36,431 bases of DNA from JBHHYR01 sp046757585 (GTDB taxonomy: Bacteria; Desulfobacterota; Binatia; HRBIN30). The DNA lies in contig JBHHYR010000014.1 in the NCBI GenBank assembly GCA_046757585.1, forward strand, positions 1 to 36,431. The letters are read 5' to 3'. Positions 1 to 7,093 of this stretch are shown piece by piece. The notes under the pieces are model-generated. The model saw nothing but the letters and a program-made list of their open reading frames with translations, ran no database searches and was not told the origin of the DNA. Position 1 is the stretch's first letter, and every line of letters starts with the position of its first letter. The translations under genes and the position numbers were made by a program.

Positions 1-55
1 CGCCATGCGGCTGCGCCCCCACCCGCACGAGTTCGCCCTCTACTTCGACGCCTGA
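1..55 (+). CDS. C-terminal end of an unidentified protein (partial)
   Basis: An open frame enters from the left edge and stops with TGA at 53-55. Only about 17 residues are visible, ending in HPHEFALYFDA. That is too little to assign a family. The gene runs in the same direction as ssb, with about 210 bp between its stop and the ssb start. The 56-227 stretch shows no credible gene. Confidence 0.5.
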   Translation, partial: AMRLRPHPHEFALYFDA

Positions 56-227
56 CAGGTTGCCGCGAGCGCGATGAGCCGGGGAATCATTGGTAGGAAC
101 GACGAGGGGAGGGAGTAGGCCGCAGCAGTTCGCACTTCGAACGAAGCCGCCGAGGACTCGTGGCCGGGAAGCCGCACGTACCGAGTGTCTGAAACCGGTC
201 AGCGCCTCACGTGGACGTCAGGCTCCC

Positions 228-256
228 TTGACACTGCGGGAGGTGCTTGTTACGGT
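228..256 (+). promoter_or_regulatory. Candidate sigma-70-type promoter of ssb, leaderless layout
   Basis: TTGACA at 228-233 is followed after 17 bp by TACGGT at 251-256, which matches the -10 consensus at 3 of 6 positions. The GTG start of ssb begins only 9 nt after the -10 box, so the predicted transcript would start at or next to the start codon. A GGGAGG at 238-243 lies about 22 nt from the GTG, too far for normal ribosome binding. Confidence 0.4.
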
Positions 257-265
257 CGGGCCGCC

Positions 266-682
266 GTGGTCAACAGAGTCATTCTCATCGGAAACCTTGG
301 CAAAGATCCGGAGGTGCGGTTCACACCGAACGGAACTGCACTGGCGAAGTTCCCCGTCGCTACCTCCGAGCGGTGGACCGATCAGGACGGCAATCGCCGG
401 GAGCGCACCGAGTGGCACAACATCGTGGTGTGGGGAAAACAGGCGGAGACCTGCGGCCAGTACTTGTCTAAAGGACGACAGGTGTTCATCGAAGGGTCGA
501 TCCGCTCACGTCAATACGATGACAAGGAAGGCAACAAACGCTACATGACAGAGATCGTTGCCCGTGACGTCCGATTTCTCGGAAGTGCCGGAGGCCGGTC
601 TGGACAAGAGACGGGGGTGAGCGTTCCAGCCGGGGAAGAGACCGGCGGCCCATCCCCCGAAGAAGACGATATTCCCTTCTGA
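266..682 (+). CDS. ssb: Single-stranded DNA-binding protein
   Basis: A 138-aa SSB that coats single-stranded DNA in replication, repair and recombination and recruits partner proteins through its acidic tail. The OB-fold starts MVNRVILIGNLGKDPEVR, continues with TEWHNIVVWGKQAE and ends in the DVRFLG strand. A short Gly/Ser/Glu linker leads to the diagnostic C-terminal tip EEDDIPF. The frame is open upstream to an ATG at 185, but those 27 residues are not SSB-like. The GTG at 266 gives the family N-terminus and is preferred. There is no Shine-Dalgarno at usable distance; the promoter lies just upstream, suggesting leaderless translation. The identity of the protein is clear and only the start is inferred. 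Confidence 0.93.
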   Translation: MVNRVILIGNLGKDPEVRFTPNGTALAKFPVATSERWTDQDGNRRERTEWHNIVVWGKQAETCGQYLSKGRQVFIEGSIRSRQYDDKEGNKRYMTEIVARDVRFLGSAGGRSGQETGVSVPAGEETGGPSPEEDDIPF

Positions 683-780
683 CCTGTGCGTGCGGGCAAT
701 CGGGCGTGCCGGCATGCCAACCGCGCTCACCACAATAAGCTGCTTGCGTGACCACCAGGGGCAGCGTATTCTCTGGCGTC

Positions 781-1620
781 ATGGGTAACGTGTGGCGTTC
801 CGTTGCCAAGGCCGCCGCTATCGCGGCAGGTTTCCTGGTCGTCTGGCCCCACGCGGCCGTGGGGGGCACACAACACTTCGTCATCAACGCTGGCAGTTCG
901 ATTACCTCAGTGTGCAACACCTGCGGCGAGCCACCGGCGAAGCCGGAACCGCTGACCGGAAGTTTCGACGTAACGCTCCTGCCGATCTCGTCGGTGTTCA
1001 ACGTGGCGGCAGTAACAGGGCTCACGCTGGCCAGTGAGCGCTTCACAGTCACGGGCAACGGTTTCCTTCAGCGGTTGGGACGTGATCGGCAGGCGATGGT
1101 GCTTGAGACGCGAGTGAACGGCGACAGAGTCCTATTTACCAGCGGCCGGCGGCAGCACGCCGGGAGCCATGATATCACCATCGTCCTCGCTTCTCGCCAT
1201 TCCGCTCGGTGGTCCGGTTCGCACACGTATGTGTTGGTCATCTCGGCCTCACCGGAGAACGACGACCCGCCAGATGCGGATGGCGACGGTATCGCGGACG
1301 GACAGGACAACTGCCCGACGATCAGCAACGCTGACCAGAACGACGCGGACGCTGACGGAGTCGGCGACCGCTGCGACCAGTGCTCAGCAACCGCACACGG
1401 TCTGGTCAACGGTCAGGGATGCAGCATCGCGCAGCTCTGTCCTTGCGAGGCTCCGGCATCGGGGAAGCAATGGGACAGCTCGCGCCAGTACCTGCATTGC
1501 GTGGCCCGGGCGACCCGCGTGCTCCGCCGTGAGGGACAGCTCACCCGCGCTCAGAGCCTTCGCATTCTGCGTCGCGCCGCGGCGTCGGGTTGCGGCGGCA
1601 CGGTCGTCGCCACGCGGTAG
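781..1620 (+). CDS. Secreted protein with thrombospondin type 3 calcium-binding repeats
   Basis: A 279-aa protein with a signal peptide at residues 1-29 (basic start MGNVWRSVAK, then a hydrophobic stretch, Ala-rich end). Residues 30-155 form an unrecognised, probably beta-rich region. Residues 165-201 hold Asp-rich repeats of the thrombospondin type 3/OmpA-linker kind (DADGDGIADGQDNCP, then DADADGVGDRC), which bind calcium in known proteins. A Cys-rich C-terminus follows (CPCEAPASG; CGGTVVATR at the end). It likely acts outside the cytoplasm. Codons in frame upstream to 748 are open, but the signal peptide only makes sense from the ATG at 781. It is convergent with the 51-aa minus-strand gene. 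No enzymatic domain is recognised. Confidence 0.7.
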   Translation: MGNVWRSVAKAAAIAAGFLVVWPHAAVGGTQHFVINAGSSITSVCNTCGEPPAKPEPLTGSFDVTLLPISSVFNVAAVTGLTLASERFTVTGNGFLQRLGRDRQAMVLETRVNGDRVLFTSGRRQHAGSHDITIVLASRHSARWSGSHTYVLVISASPENDDPPDADGDGIADGQDNCPTISNADQNDADADGVGDRCDQCSATAHGLVNGQGCSIAQLCPCEAPASGKQWDSSRQYLHCVARATRVLRREGQLTRAQSLRILRRAAASGCGGTVVATR

Positions 1621-1641
1621 TGGCGAGCCCCGGGGTGCGAC

Positions 1642-1797
1642 TCATCGCGCCCTGTCACGGCCCCCGTATCCAGACGTGGATTTCACCGCCGACTCGGTGG
1701 CGGCGTTCAAGTACGCCAGAATGGCCGGTGGGTCCACGCGTTCGTACAGGTACATCGCCGCAACACCGAGCACCAACCCATAAATGAACTGCCGCAT
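1642..1797 (-). CDS. Small putative membrane protein (51 aa)
   Basis: The frame encodes MRQFIYGLVLGVAAMYLYE at its start: one hydrophobic helix (residues about 4-18) followed by a polar tail with VDPPAILAYLNAATESAVK. An AGGTG about 4 nt before the ATG can serve as ribosome binding site. A longer reading from 2043 overlaps the metE-like gene and is unlikely. It probably sits in the inner membrane as a single-pass peptide. The family is not recognised. Confidence rests on the ribosome site and the good helix, not on homology. Confidence 0.45.
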   Translation of the reverse strand: MRQFIYGLVLGVAAMYLYERVDPPAILAYLNAATESAVKSTSGYGGRDRAR

Positions 1798-1876
1798 CGC
1801 ACACCTATGATAATCGCCACCTCCACAAAGGTCAAAACGCGCTGCGCTCTGGCTCCCCGCGGTGCCCTTCCCCGCC

Positions 1877-1905
1877 TTGCTGGCATCTGGGCACCACGCT
1901 ATGCT
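1877..1905 (+). promoter_or_regulatory. Candidate promoter for the MetE-like pair
   Basis: TTGCTG at 1877-1882, a 17-bp spacer and TATGCT at 1900-1905 (4 of 6 matches in each box). The start codon at 1926 lies about 14 nt after the expected transcription start. No riboswitch-like structure is evident between them. Confidence 0.35.
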
Positions 1906-1925
1906 CCTCGCGCCTTGAAGCTTGC

Positions 1926-2912
1926 ATGGAATTCCTCCTTCAGAACCACAGCAGCTACCCGCGGATTGGTGACACTCACGCTCAGCAACGACTCCGGCGG
2001 GCGCACGCGGCACGCGAACGCGGGGAAATCGACGCGGTGTCATTTGCCGCGATCGAACGGGCCCAGATCGAGGAAACGGTACATGAGCAGGAGCAGGCTG
2101 GCCTGGACGTGGTCACCGACGGGCAGATCCGCTGGGATGACCCGGTGTCGCGAGTCATGGGCGCGCTCGACGGCGTGCGCATCAACGGCTTGCTCCGTTA
2201 CTTTGATACCAACTTCTATTTTCGCCAGCCAGTCATCACGGGAAGCGTTCGGCGACGGCATCCGATTCTGCGTGACGACTTCGTCATCGCGCGCCGTGCA
2301 GCGACCCGCTGTGTCAAGCCGGTGTTACCCGGGCCGTATACTCTGGCCCGCCTCTCCGTCTTGGAATCCGGGCCCTACGAGGACAGCGCGACGCTGGCGC
2401 GGGCCTTGAGCGACGTGCTGAGGGCGGAGATCAAGGATCTGGTGACCGCCGGCGCCCGAATGATTCAGATCGAAGAGCCCGCCATTCTCGCGCACCCTGC
2501 TGACATCCGCTTGTTACGGAAGCTCCTCGATCCGTTGTGGGCGGCCCGGGGTGAAGCACAGCTTATGGTGGCATCGTACTTCGGCGACGCGGCATCCCTC
2601 TACGCCCAGCTCCATTCCCTGCCGGCCGATATTCTTGCTCTGGACTTCAGCTGTAGCCCCACCCTGCTACAGACGGTTGCTGCGACCGGAGCAAGTAAAA
2701 CACTCGCCCTTGGGATCGTCGATGGCCGCAACACCCGCATGGAGGATGCAGGCACGATCGCCCGGCAGGTGGAGATGCTCTTGCGGCGCTACGAGCTCAC
2801 GGCGATCCACTTACTGCCCTCGTGCGGCCTCGAATACTTGCCGCGCGACAGCGCTCGCGCCAAGCTCGCACTGTTGCGAGAAATTCGCCGGCTGCTCAGT
2901 TCCACCTCATGA
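1926..2912 (+). CDS. Core-MetE-type methionine synthase homologue, non-zinc (N-terminal-domain-like) half
   Basis: A 328-aa TIM-barrel protein of the cobalamin-independent methionine synthase (MetE/UROD-like) superfamily. Recognisable blocks are SSYPRIGDT near residue 8, VVTDGQIRWDDP near 60, MIQIEEPAI near 180, VASYFGD near 215 and LPSCGLEYLPRDSA near 300. The HxC zinc motif expected near the YFGD block is absent. This matches the N-terminal, non-catalytic domain of long MetE or the zinc-free partner of split core-MetE pairs. The stop overlaps the ATG of the next gene by 4 bp (ATGA), so the two were translationally coupled. On its own it is not expected to make methionine. Its catalytic partner is broken, so the present role is uncertain. 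Confidence 0.75.
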   Translation: MEFLLQNHSSYPRIGDTHAQQRLRRAHAARERGEIDAVSFAAIERAQIEETVHEQEQAGLDVVTDGQIRWDDPVSRVMGALDGVRINGLLRYFDTNFYFRQPVITGSVRRRHPILRDDFVIARRAATRCVKPVLPGPYTLARLSVLESGPYEDSATLARALSDVLRAEIKDLVTAGARMIQIEEPAILAHPADIRLLRKLLDPLWAARGEAQLMVASYFGDAASLYAQLHSLPADILALDFSCSPTLLQTVAATGASKTLALGIVDGRNTRMEDAGTIARQVEMLLRRYELTAIHLLPSCGLEYLPRDSARAKLALLREIRRLLSSTS

Positions 2913-3633
2913 ATCGGTTCGTCCTGCAGCGCGCGGGCGTCGACCTCCCCTTGCTGCCGACCACCACCGTCGGCAGTTTGCCGAAGCCGCCCGAACTGGC
3001 CGCAGCGCGGACACGGTTCGCGTGCGGGGAGCTCTCGCAGCGTGATCTCGACGCGCGAGCCGAAGAAGCGGTGGCGTCCTGGGTACAGCGGCAGGAGGAG
3101 CTGGGGCTTGATGTGCTCGTAGACGGTGAAATGTACCGGGGCGATATGGTGGCATACTTCGCGGAGGCGCTCGATGGTATGCGATTGGGCGGCCTGGTGC
3201 GTTCTTACGGTAACCGCTACTACCACAAGCCCGTCATTCACGGTGAGGTACGCTGGGAGCAGCCCATTACACCGCGGGCTGGTGGCGCTTTGCGCAAAGC
3301 CTTACTCACAGGCCGGTGAAGGGAGTGGTTACCGAACCGTACACCTTGATGGACTGGTCGTTCAATGAATACTACGCGGATCGACGCACTGCGTGTGTCG
3401 CGCTGGCATACGAAATGCGCAACGAAGTCGCGGCGCTGGCCGCTGCCGGGGCCAAGATCATTCAGATCGATGAACCGGCGCTTTCGGTCCGGCCTGACGA
3501 GCTGCCGTTGGCCAGGGAGGCCATGTGCATCGTGACCGAAGGAATCGAGGCGAGCGACAAGCTGCGTACCATGATGGCTGCAACAAGGTTGGTTCGTCCG
3601 ACGCTCAGCCCGGGCGAGGCGGGTTCAGGATGA
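2909..3633 (+). pseudogene. MetE catalytic-domain homologue, frameshifted and 3'-truncated
   Basis: The start MNRFVLQRAGVDLPLLPTTT and the blocks TTTVGSLPKPPEL, DVLVDGEMYRGDMVAYF and KPVIHGEVRW are typical of the zinc-bearing core-MetE half. Near 3275-3277 the frame shifts. The protein continues in the next frame as WWRFAQSLTHRPVKGVVTEP, then MDWSFNEYY and IIQIDEPALSVRPDELPLA. A one-base loss explains this. Family similarity ends near 3545 (after IVTEGIEA). The remaining ~28 codons are unrelated and end with ATGA overlapping the acetyltransferase start. The HxC, Glu and Cys zinc ligands would lie in the missing third, so even a frame-corrected product would be inactive. A sequencing error could explain the frameshift but not the missing end. 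Confidence 0.75.
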
Positions 3634-4463
3634 CACGGGACGAACTCGCCCATCTGCTCGAGAACCTGGGGCTGCGTGGCAACCACATCGTTGTGCATGC
3701 CTCACTATCGAGCTTCGGAGACGTCGAGGGAGGCGCAAGCACGGTATGCGGTGTGCTCCTCGAGGTCGTCGGCGCCAGCGGGACGGTGCTCATGCCAGCC
3801 TTCACGTACGCCGAAACCCTGGGGGGCCCCGCGGCGGGCAGTCTCGTTGCAAGCGCTGGCGGCGCGACCAGCGGGCCTGTCCCGTTCCACTCGGATGTCT
3901 CGGTGAGCCGTGAAATCGGGGTGATCGCGGAGACTTTTCGGCATTGGCCCGGGGTCTTGCGCAGCAGTCATCCTACGCACTCGTTCTGCGCTTGGGGACG
4001 GCGGGCGCGCGAGGTTCTCTCCACTCAGCGCGACAACAACACCCTGGGGCCGCTCAAGAAGCTCAATGTGCTACAAGGTCACGTGTTGCTCCTGGGCACC
4101 ACATTGCAATCCGTGACGGCAATTCATCTCGCCGAAGAGCAAGCCGCGGCGGCGTACCTCGGCCGCCGTGTTGCGGTGCGCGTCAACGCTGCGGGTTACG
4201 CTGAACGCGTAGTGCTGGAGAACGTCCCCGGCTGTAGTGTTGCCTTCATCAAACTCGAAGAACGCCTGGATCCCGCCAAGGTGCGATCTGTCGCACTGCC
4301 GCGAGGAACGGCGAGGAAGATTCCCGTTCGACATCTCGTACAGTTGGCGACGACCTTACTCGCCAGCGACCCGCAAGCGTTCGCCTGCGAGCGGCCGGGG
4401 TGCGCTAGTTGCGCGGCTAAGCGTGAGGCTGCGGGTGCGCGTACACCCTCGGCCTGGGGTTGA
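3630..4463 (+). CDS. AAC(3)-family aminoglycoside N-acetyltransferase-like protein
   Basis: A 277-aa member of the antibiotic_NAT (AAC(3)/YokD-like) family, which transfers acetyl from acetyl-CoA to amines. Visible blocks are VHASLSSFGDVEGGASTVC near residue 20, GTVLMPAFTY near 50, SSHPTHSFCAWG near 110 (the conserved His-Pro-x-His region) and GHVLLLGTTLQSVTAIHLAEE near 150. The C-terminus carries a Cys cluster, CERPGCASC. The frame is open upstream to 3525, but the family begins at the ATG at 3630, which overlaps the stop of the broken MetE gene. Chromosomal family members often act on unknown amines, so resistance should not be assumed. The 153 bp between it and the convergent LarA-like gene hold nothing recognisable. 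Confidence 0.8.
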   Translation: MTRDELAHLLENLGLRGNHIVVHASLSSFGDVEGGASTVCGVLLEVVGASGTVLMPAFTYAETLGGPAAGSLVASAGGATSGPVPFHSDVSVSREIGVIAETFRHWPGVLRSSHPTHSFCAWGRRAREVLSTQRDNNTLGPLKKLNVLQGHVLLLGTTLQSVTAIHLAEEQAAAAYLGRRVAVRVNAAGYAERVVLENVPGCSVAFIKLEERLDPAKVRSVALPRGTARKIPVRHLVQLATTLLASDPQAFACERPGCASCAAKREAAGARTPSAWG

Positions 4464-4616
4464 GGAGCCTTTCTGCACCAGCTTCCCGCACTAGGCGCCT
4501 GTTGGGCGTTCTCGAGACGTCCTCGATATCGCTGAGGGTTCGCCCCGCGACAAGACGCGGCTGTCAAGCGCACGCACGCGCTTACTGTGCGCGCGAACTT
4601 CAGGTCCGCTCGGCTG

Positions 4617-5930
4617 TTAGGCTGCCTCGTCCGTCCACGCGCGACCGAGCGCGAGTTTGCGACCACGCACGGTGCCGAGGACGTACGGTCCCTGCGGCAA
4701 CAACGCCACGTGTGCGCCCTCACCATAGCGCACGAGTGCGGTACGCAGCGCCTCTTCCACCGTCACCGCCTGCGAGACGTTCAGCCCGCCGAGCGCAGCC
4801 GGCGCATGTCCGCCGGTGACCAGAACCACGTCGGCTTTCCGCAACACCTGGCAGAGATGCTGCCCCATCCACTGATCGATACGGAAGAAGCCGGGGCTCG
4901 TGATTCGGGCCATGAAATCTTCATGACCCCGCACGCTGCCGAGCAGCTCTTGAAAGTCCTTGCTCCCGATCCCTTCTTCAAGCGCCGCAGCAAGGATGAT
5001 CGTGCCCCCACGCCGGACGATGTTGAGTGCAGCGGTCAGGCCCTTGATGGCCTGATAGAAAGTCGCATCGAGCGGATATCCGCCAGCCGACGTGATGACA
5101 ATGTCGGCGGGGGTATCCAAGTCGACACGCACCTCACGTTCCACGTGCCGCATACCTGCCTCGTGGGCACGTGCCATGTCGCCTGCGAATACGCCTGTCA
5201 GGCGGCGGCAGCGATCGATGGACACATCTACGAGGAAGTCGACGCTCGCCAGCCGGGCGATCTCCATGAGATCCGCATGGAACGGGTTGCCTTCGATGAT
5301 TCCGGGTCCGATGTTGTCCTCAAGCATCGCCGGCCCATGCACGCTACGCATCGTCTCAACGCCAGCAAGTCCGGGCGCCACGCCTTTGCGACCACCGGAA
5401 TAACCTGCCATCAGATGTGGCTCAATCAAGCCGGTGACCACTTTGAGGTCGGCAGTCATGAACCCGCGATCGAGCCAGATATCGGTGCCGCGCCTCGTCT
5501 GGCCAAGATACACGTGTTCGCCCGCATGGCGGGCAATGTGATTACGAACGTGGTAGCGCGCCACGATGTCCGCACTGGTCATTTCCACCAGTTCCGCACG
5601 CGTATTCGGCCGATGGAGGCCAGTTGCCACAACGATCTCGATGCGTTCACGGGCAACTCCAGCCGCCTCGAGGGTGCGCAGCACGGGGGGGAGCACCACG
5701 GCGTTGGGCACCGGGCGGGTCTTGTCGGAAATCACGACCACTGCATCACGCCGGCCGGCCGCCAGCGTCGCCAGGGCAGGCGCTGCGATCGGAGTCGCCA
5801 GGGCATCTTCCACGGCACGCGTCGGATCAGCCAGGGGTGGCCCCTTTGACGGCTCCACCAATGACACGTGCAAGTGGTCCGCAAGGTGTACCAGCAGACC
5901 GCGCCGGCCATAGTCGAGTCGAACTTCCAT
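4617..5930 (-). CDS. LarA-like nickel-pincer racemase/epimerase (DUF2088)
   Basis: A 437-aa LarA-family protein. LarA uses a nickel-pincer nucleotide to racemise lactate; homologues act on other 2-hydroxy acids. The residues I recall for Lactobacillus LarA align: Asp69 and Arg72 (ISDKTRP), His106 (ATGLHRP), His172 (EPHLMAGYSGGRK), the cofactor-linking Lys182, and nickel ligand His198 (SVHGP). The N-terminus MEVRLDYGRRG fits the family, so the ATG at 5930 is chosen over 5987. GGAG lies 13 nt upstream of it, and a TTGACT lies 36 nt upstream. The cofactor-making larB, larC and larE genes are not in the window. The substrate is unknown. Confidence 0.82.
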   Translation of the reverse strand: MEVRLDYGRRGLLVHLADHLHVSLVEPSKGPPLADPTRAVEDALATPIAAPALATLAAGRRDAVVVISDKTRPVPNAVVLPPVLRTLEAAGVARERIEIVVATGLHRPNTRAELVEMTSADIVARYHVRNHIARHAGEHVYLGQTRRGTDIWLDRGFMTADLKVVTGLIEPHLMAGYSGGRKGVAPGLAGVETMRSVHGPAMLEDNIGPGIIEGNPFHADLMEIARLASVDFLVDVSIDRCRRLTGVFAGDMARAHEAGMRHVEREVRVDLDTPADIVITSAGGYPLDATFYQAIKGLTAALNIVRRGGTIILAAALEEGIGSKDFQELLGSVRGHEDFMARITSPGFFRIDQWMGQHLCQVLRKADVVLVTGGHAPAALGGLNVSQAVTVEEALRTALVRYGEGAHVALLPQGPYVLGTVRGRKLALGRAWTDEAA

Positions 5931-6020
5931 CGGGTTGAGAGTCTCCAGTGCGGCCGCGCCAGTCAACAGTGCGGTGTGAAGCTGCACCGGCAGCAGCCGT
6001 CAGCCGGGGACCGCGAGCTG

Positions 6021-6620
6021 CTACATTTCACGGCGGCCTTCGAGGGCTTTGCCAAGCGTCATAGTGTCAGCGTATTCCACGTCCGCTCCCACGGGCAGGC
6101 CATGGGCGATCCGCGTGACACGTACGCCGAGGGGTTTGATGAGCCGTGACAGGTAGAGGGCGGTCGCCTCACCTTCCACCGTCGGGTTTGTCGCAACGAC
6201 CACTTCCCGCACACTCCCATCCTGCAGCCGTCGGAGCAGCTCCGCGATTCGCAATTCCTCGGGGCCTACCCCGTCCAGAGGGGCGAGGCAACCGTGCAGC
6301 ACGTGATAGCGCCCGGTGAACTGGCCGGATCGCTCCAAGGCGATGAGGTCTGCCGGCCGTTCCACCACGCAGATTGCACTGGCGTCACGTTCTGGGTTCT
6401 GACACACCGCACACGGATCATCCGCGGTGAGCCCGAGACAGATCGAGCAGAGCTTCGTTTCTTCCCGCACCTTGACCAGCGCCGCGGCCAGCTGCTCGAC
6501 ATCATGGCGGTCCGTGCGCAACAGGTGAAAGGCGAGGCGCGTCGCTGTCCTCTCACCGATTCCAGGCAGCTTCACCAGCTCCCGGATCAGGCGGGCCAAC
6601 GGCGGCGGTAGCGCAGACAT
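6021..6620 (-). CDS. recR: Recombination mediator protein RecR
   Basis: A 199-aa RecR, which acts with RecO/RecF to load RecA on SSB-coated gaps. Domains in order: helix-hairpin-helix near residues 8-30 (LVKLPGIGERTATRLAFHLL), a zinc finger with Cys58, Cys61, Cys70 and Cys73, a Toprim domain from about residue 82 (ICVVERPADLIALE ... GCLAPLDGVGPEEL), and the C-terminal TRIAHGLPVGADVEYAD block. Length is normal. It lies 150 bp downstream of ybaB on the same strand, the classic dnaX-ybaB-recR order. The 150-bp gap shows no gene. Confidence 0.96.
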   Translation of the reverse strand: MSALPPPLARLIRELVKLPGIGERTATRLAFHLLRTDRHDVEQLAAALVKVREETKLCSICLGLTADDPCAVCQNPERDASAICVVERPADLIALERSGQFTGRYHVLHGCLAPLDGVGPEELRIAELLRRLQDGSVREVVVATNPTVEGEATALYLSRLIKPLGVRVTRIAHGLPVGADVEYADTMTLGKALEGRREM

Positions 6621-6769
6621 CCTGGGTGGCCCCGCGCGACGTCAGGGGGACGGATTCGCCGCGTCTTCGCGTGACCGAACGGGTACGCACCGCACCTGGA
6701 CGACCACACGATCGGCGAATGTGGCAATATTCGCACCAGGCAGCACGATGGGCTGCAAGGCCCCCGCCA

Positions 6770-7093
6770 TTACGTGATCCCCGGGATGTTCAAACCGCCG
6801 GTGACTTTTTTCATGGCGTCGGCCATCATCTCTTGCGCCGCATGGATGCCTTGGTTGACAGCGGCCATGACCAGATCTTGGAGCATCTCGGTGTCACCAC
6901 CACGCGCCACCTCTGGATCGATGCGCAGCGCCACCACCTGCAGGCGACCACTGACGACCGCCGTCACCATGCCGCCGCCCGCGCTAGCCTCAACGGTACG
7001 AGCGGCAGTCTCTTCTTGAATCTTCCCTATACGCTCTTGCAACTCCTGGGCCTGCTTGACGATGTTGCCCAGGGGGCCAAATCCCTTGCTCAT
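6770..7093 (-). CDS. ybaB: YbaB/EbfC family nucleoid-associated protein
   Basis: A 107-aa YbaB/EbfC protein, a small dimeric DNA-binding protein of the nucleoid. The N-terminal amphipathic helix (LGNIVKQAQELQERIGKIQ) and the conserved core (TVEASAGGGMVTAVVSGRLQV, then LRIDPEVARGGDTEMLQDLV) are present, followed by the MKKVTGGLNIPG end. Its ATG overlaps the dnaX stop by 4 bp (ATGA), so the two are translationally coupled. The usual recR neighbour is downstream. Confidence 0.94.
   Translation of the reverse strand: MSKGFGPLGNIVKQAQELQERIGKIQEETAARTVEASAGGGMVTAVVSGRLQVVALRIDPEVARGGDTEMLQDLVMAAVNQGIHAAQEMMADAMKKVTGGLNIPGIT

Noticed and set aside
1798..1925. Possible riboswitch upstream of the MetE-like genes
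   Set aside because: No cobalamin, SAM or similar conserved core was found in the short leader.
3630..4463. Acquired antibiotic-resistance gene
   Set aside because: AAC(3)-family proteins are common in chromosomes and act on varied amines; no integron, transposase or resistance context is present.
4587..5849. A 420-codon plus-strand frame
   Set aside because: It lies antisense to the LarA-like gene, which has all family motifs; the plus reading is low-complexity and matches nothing.
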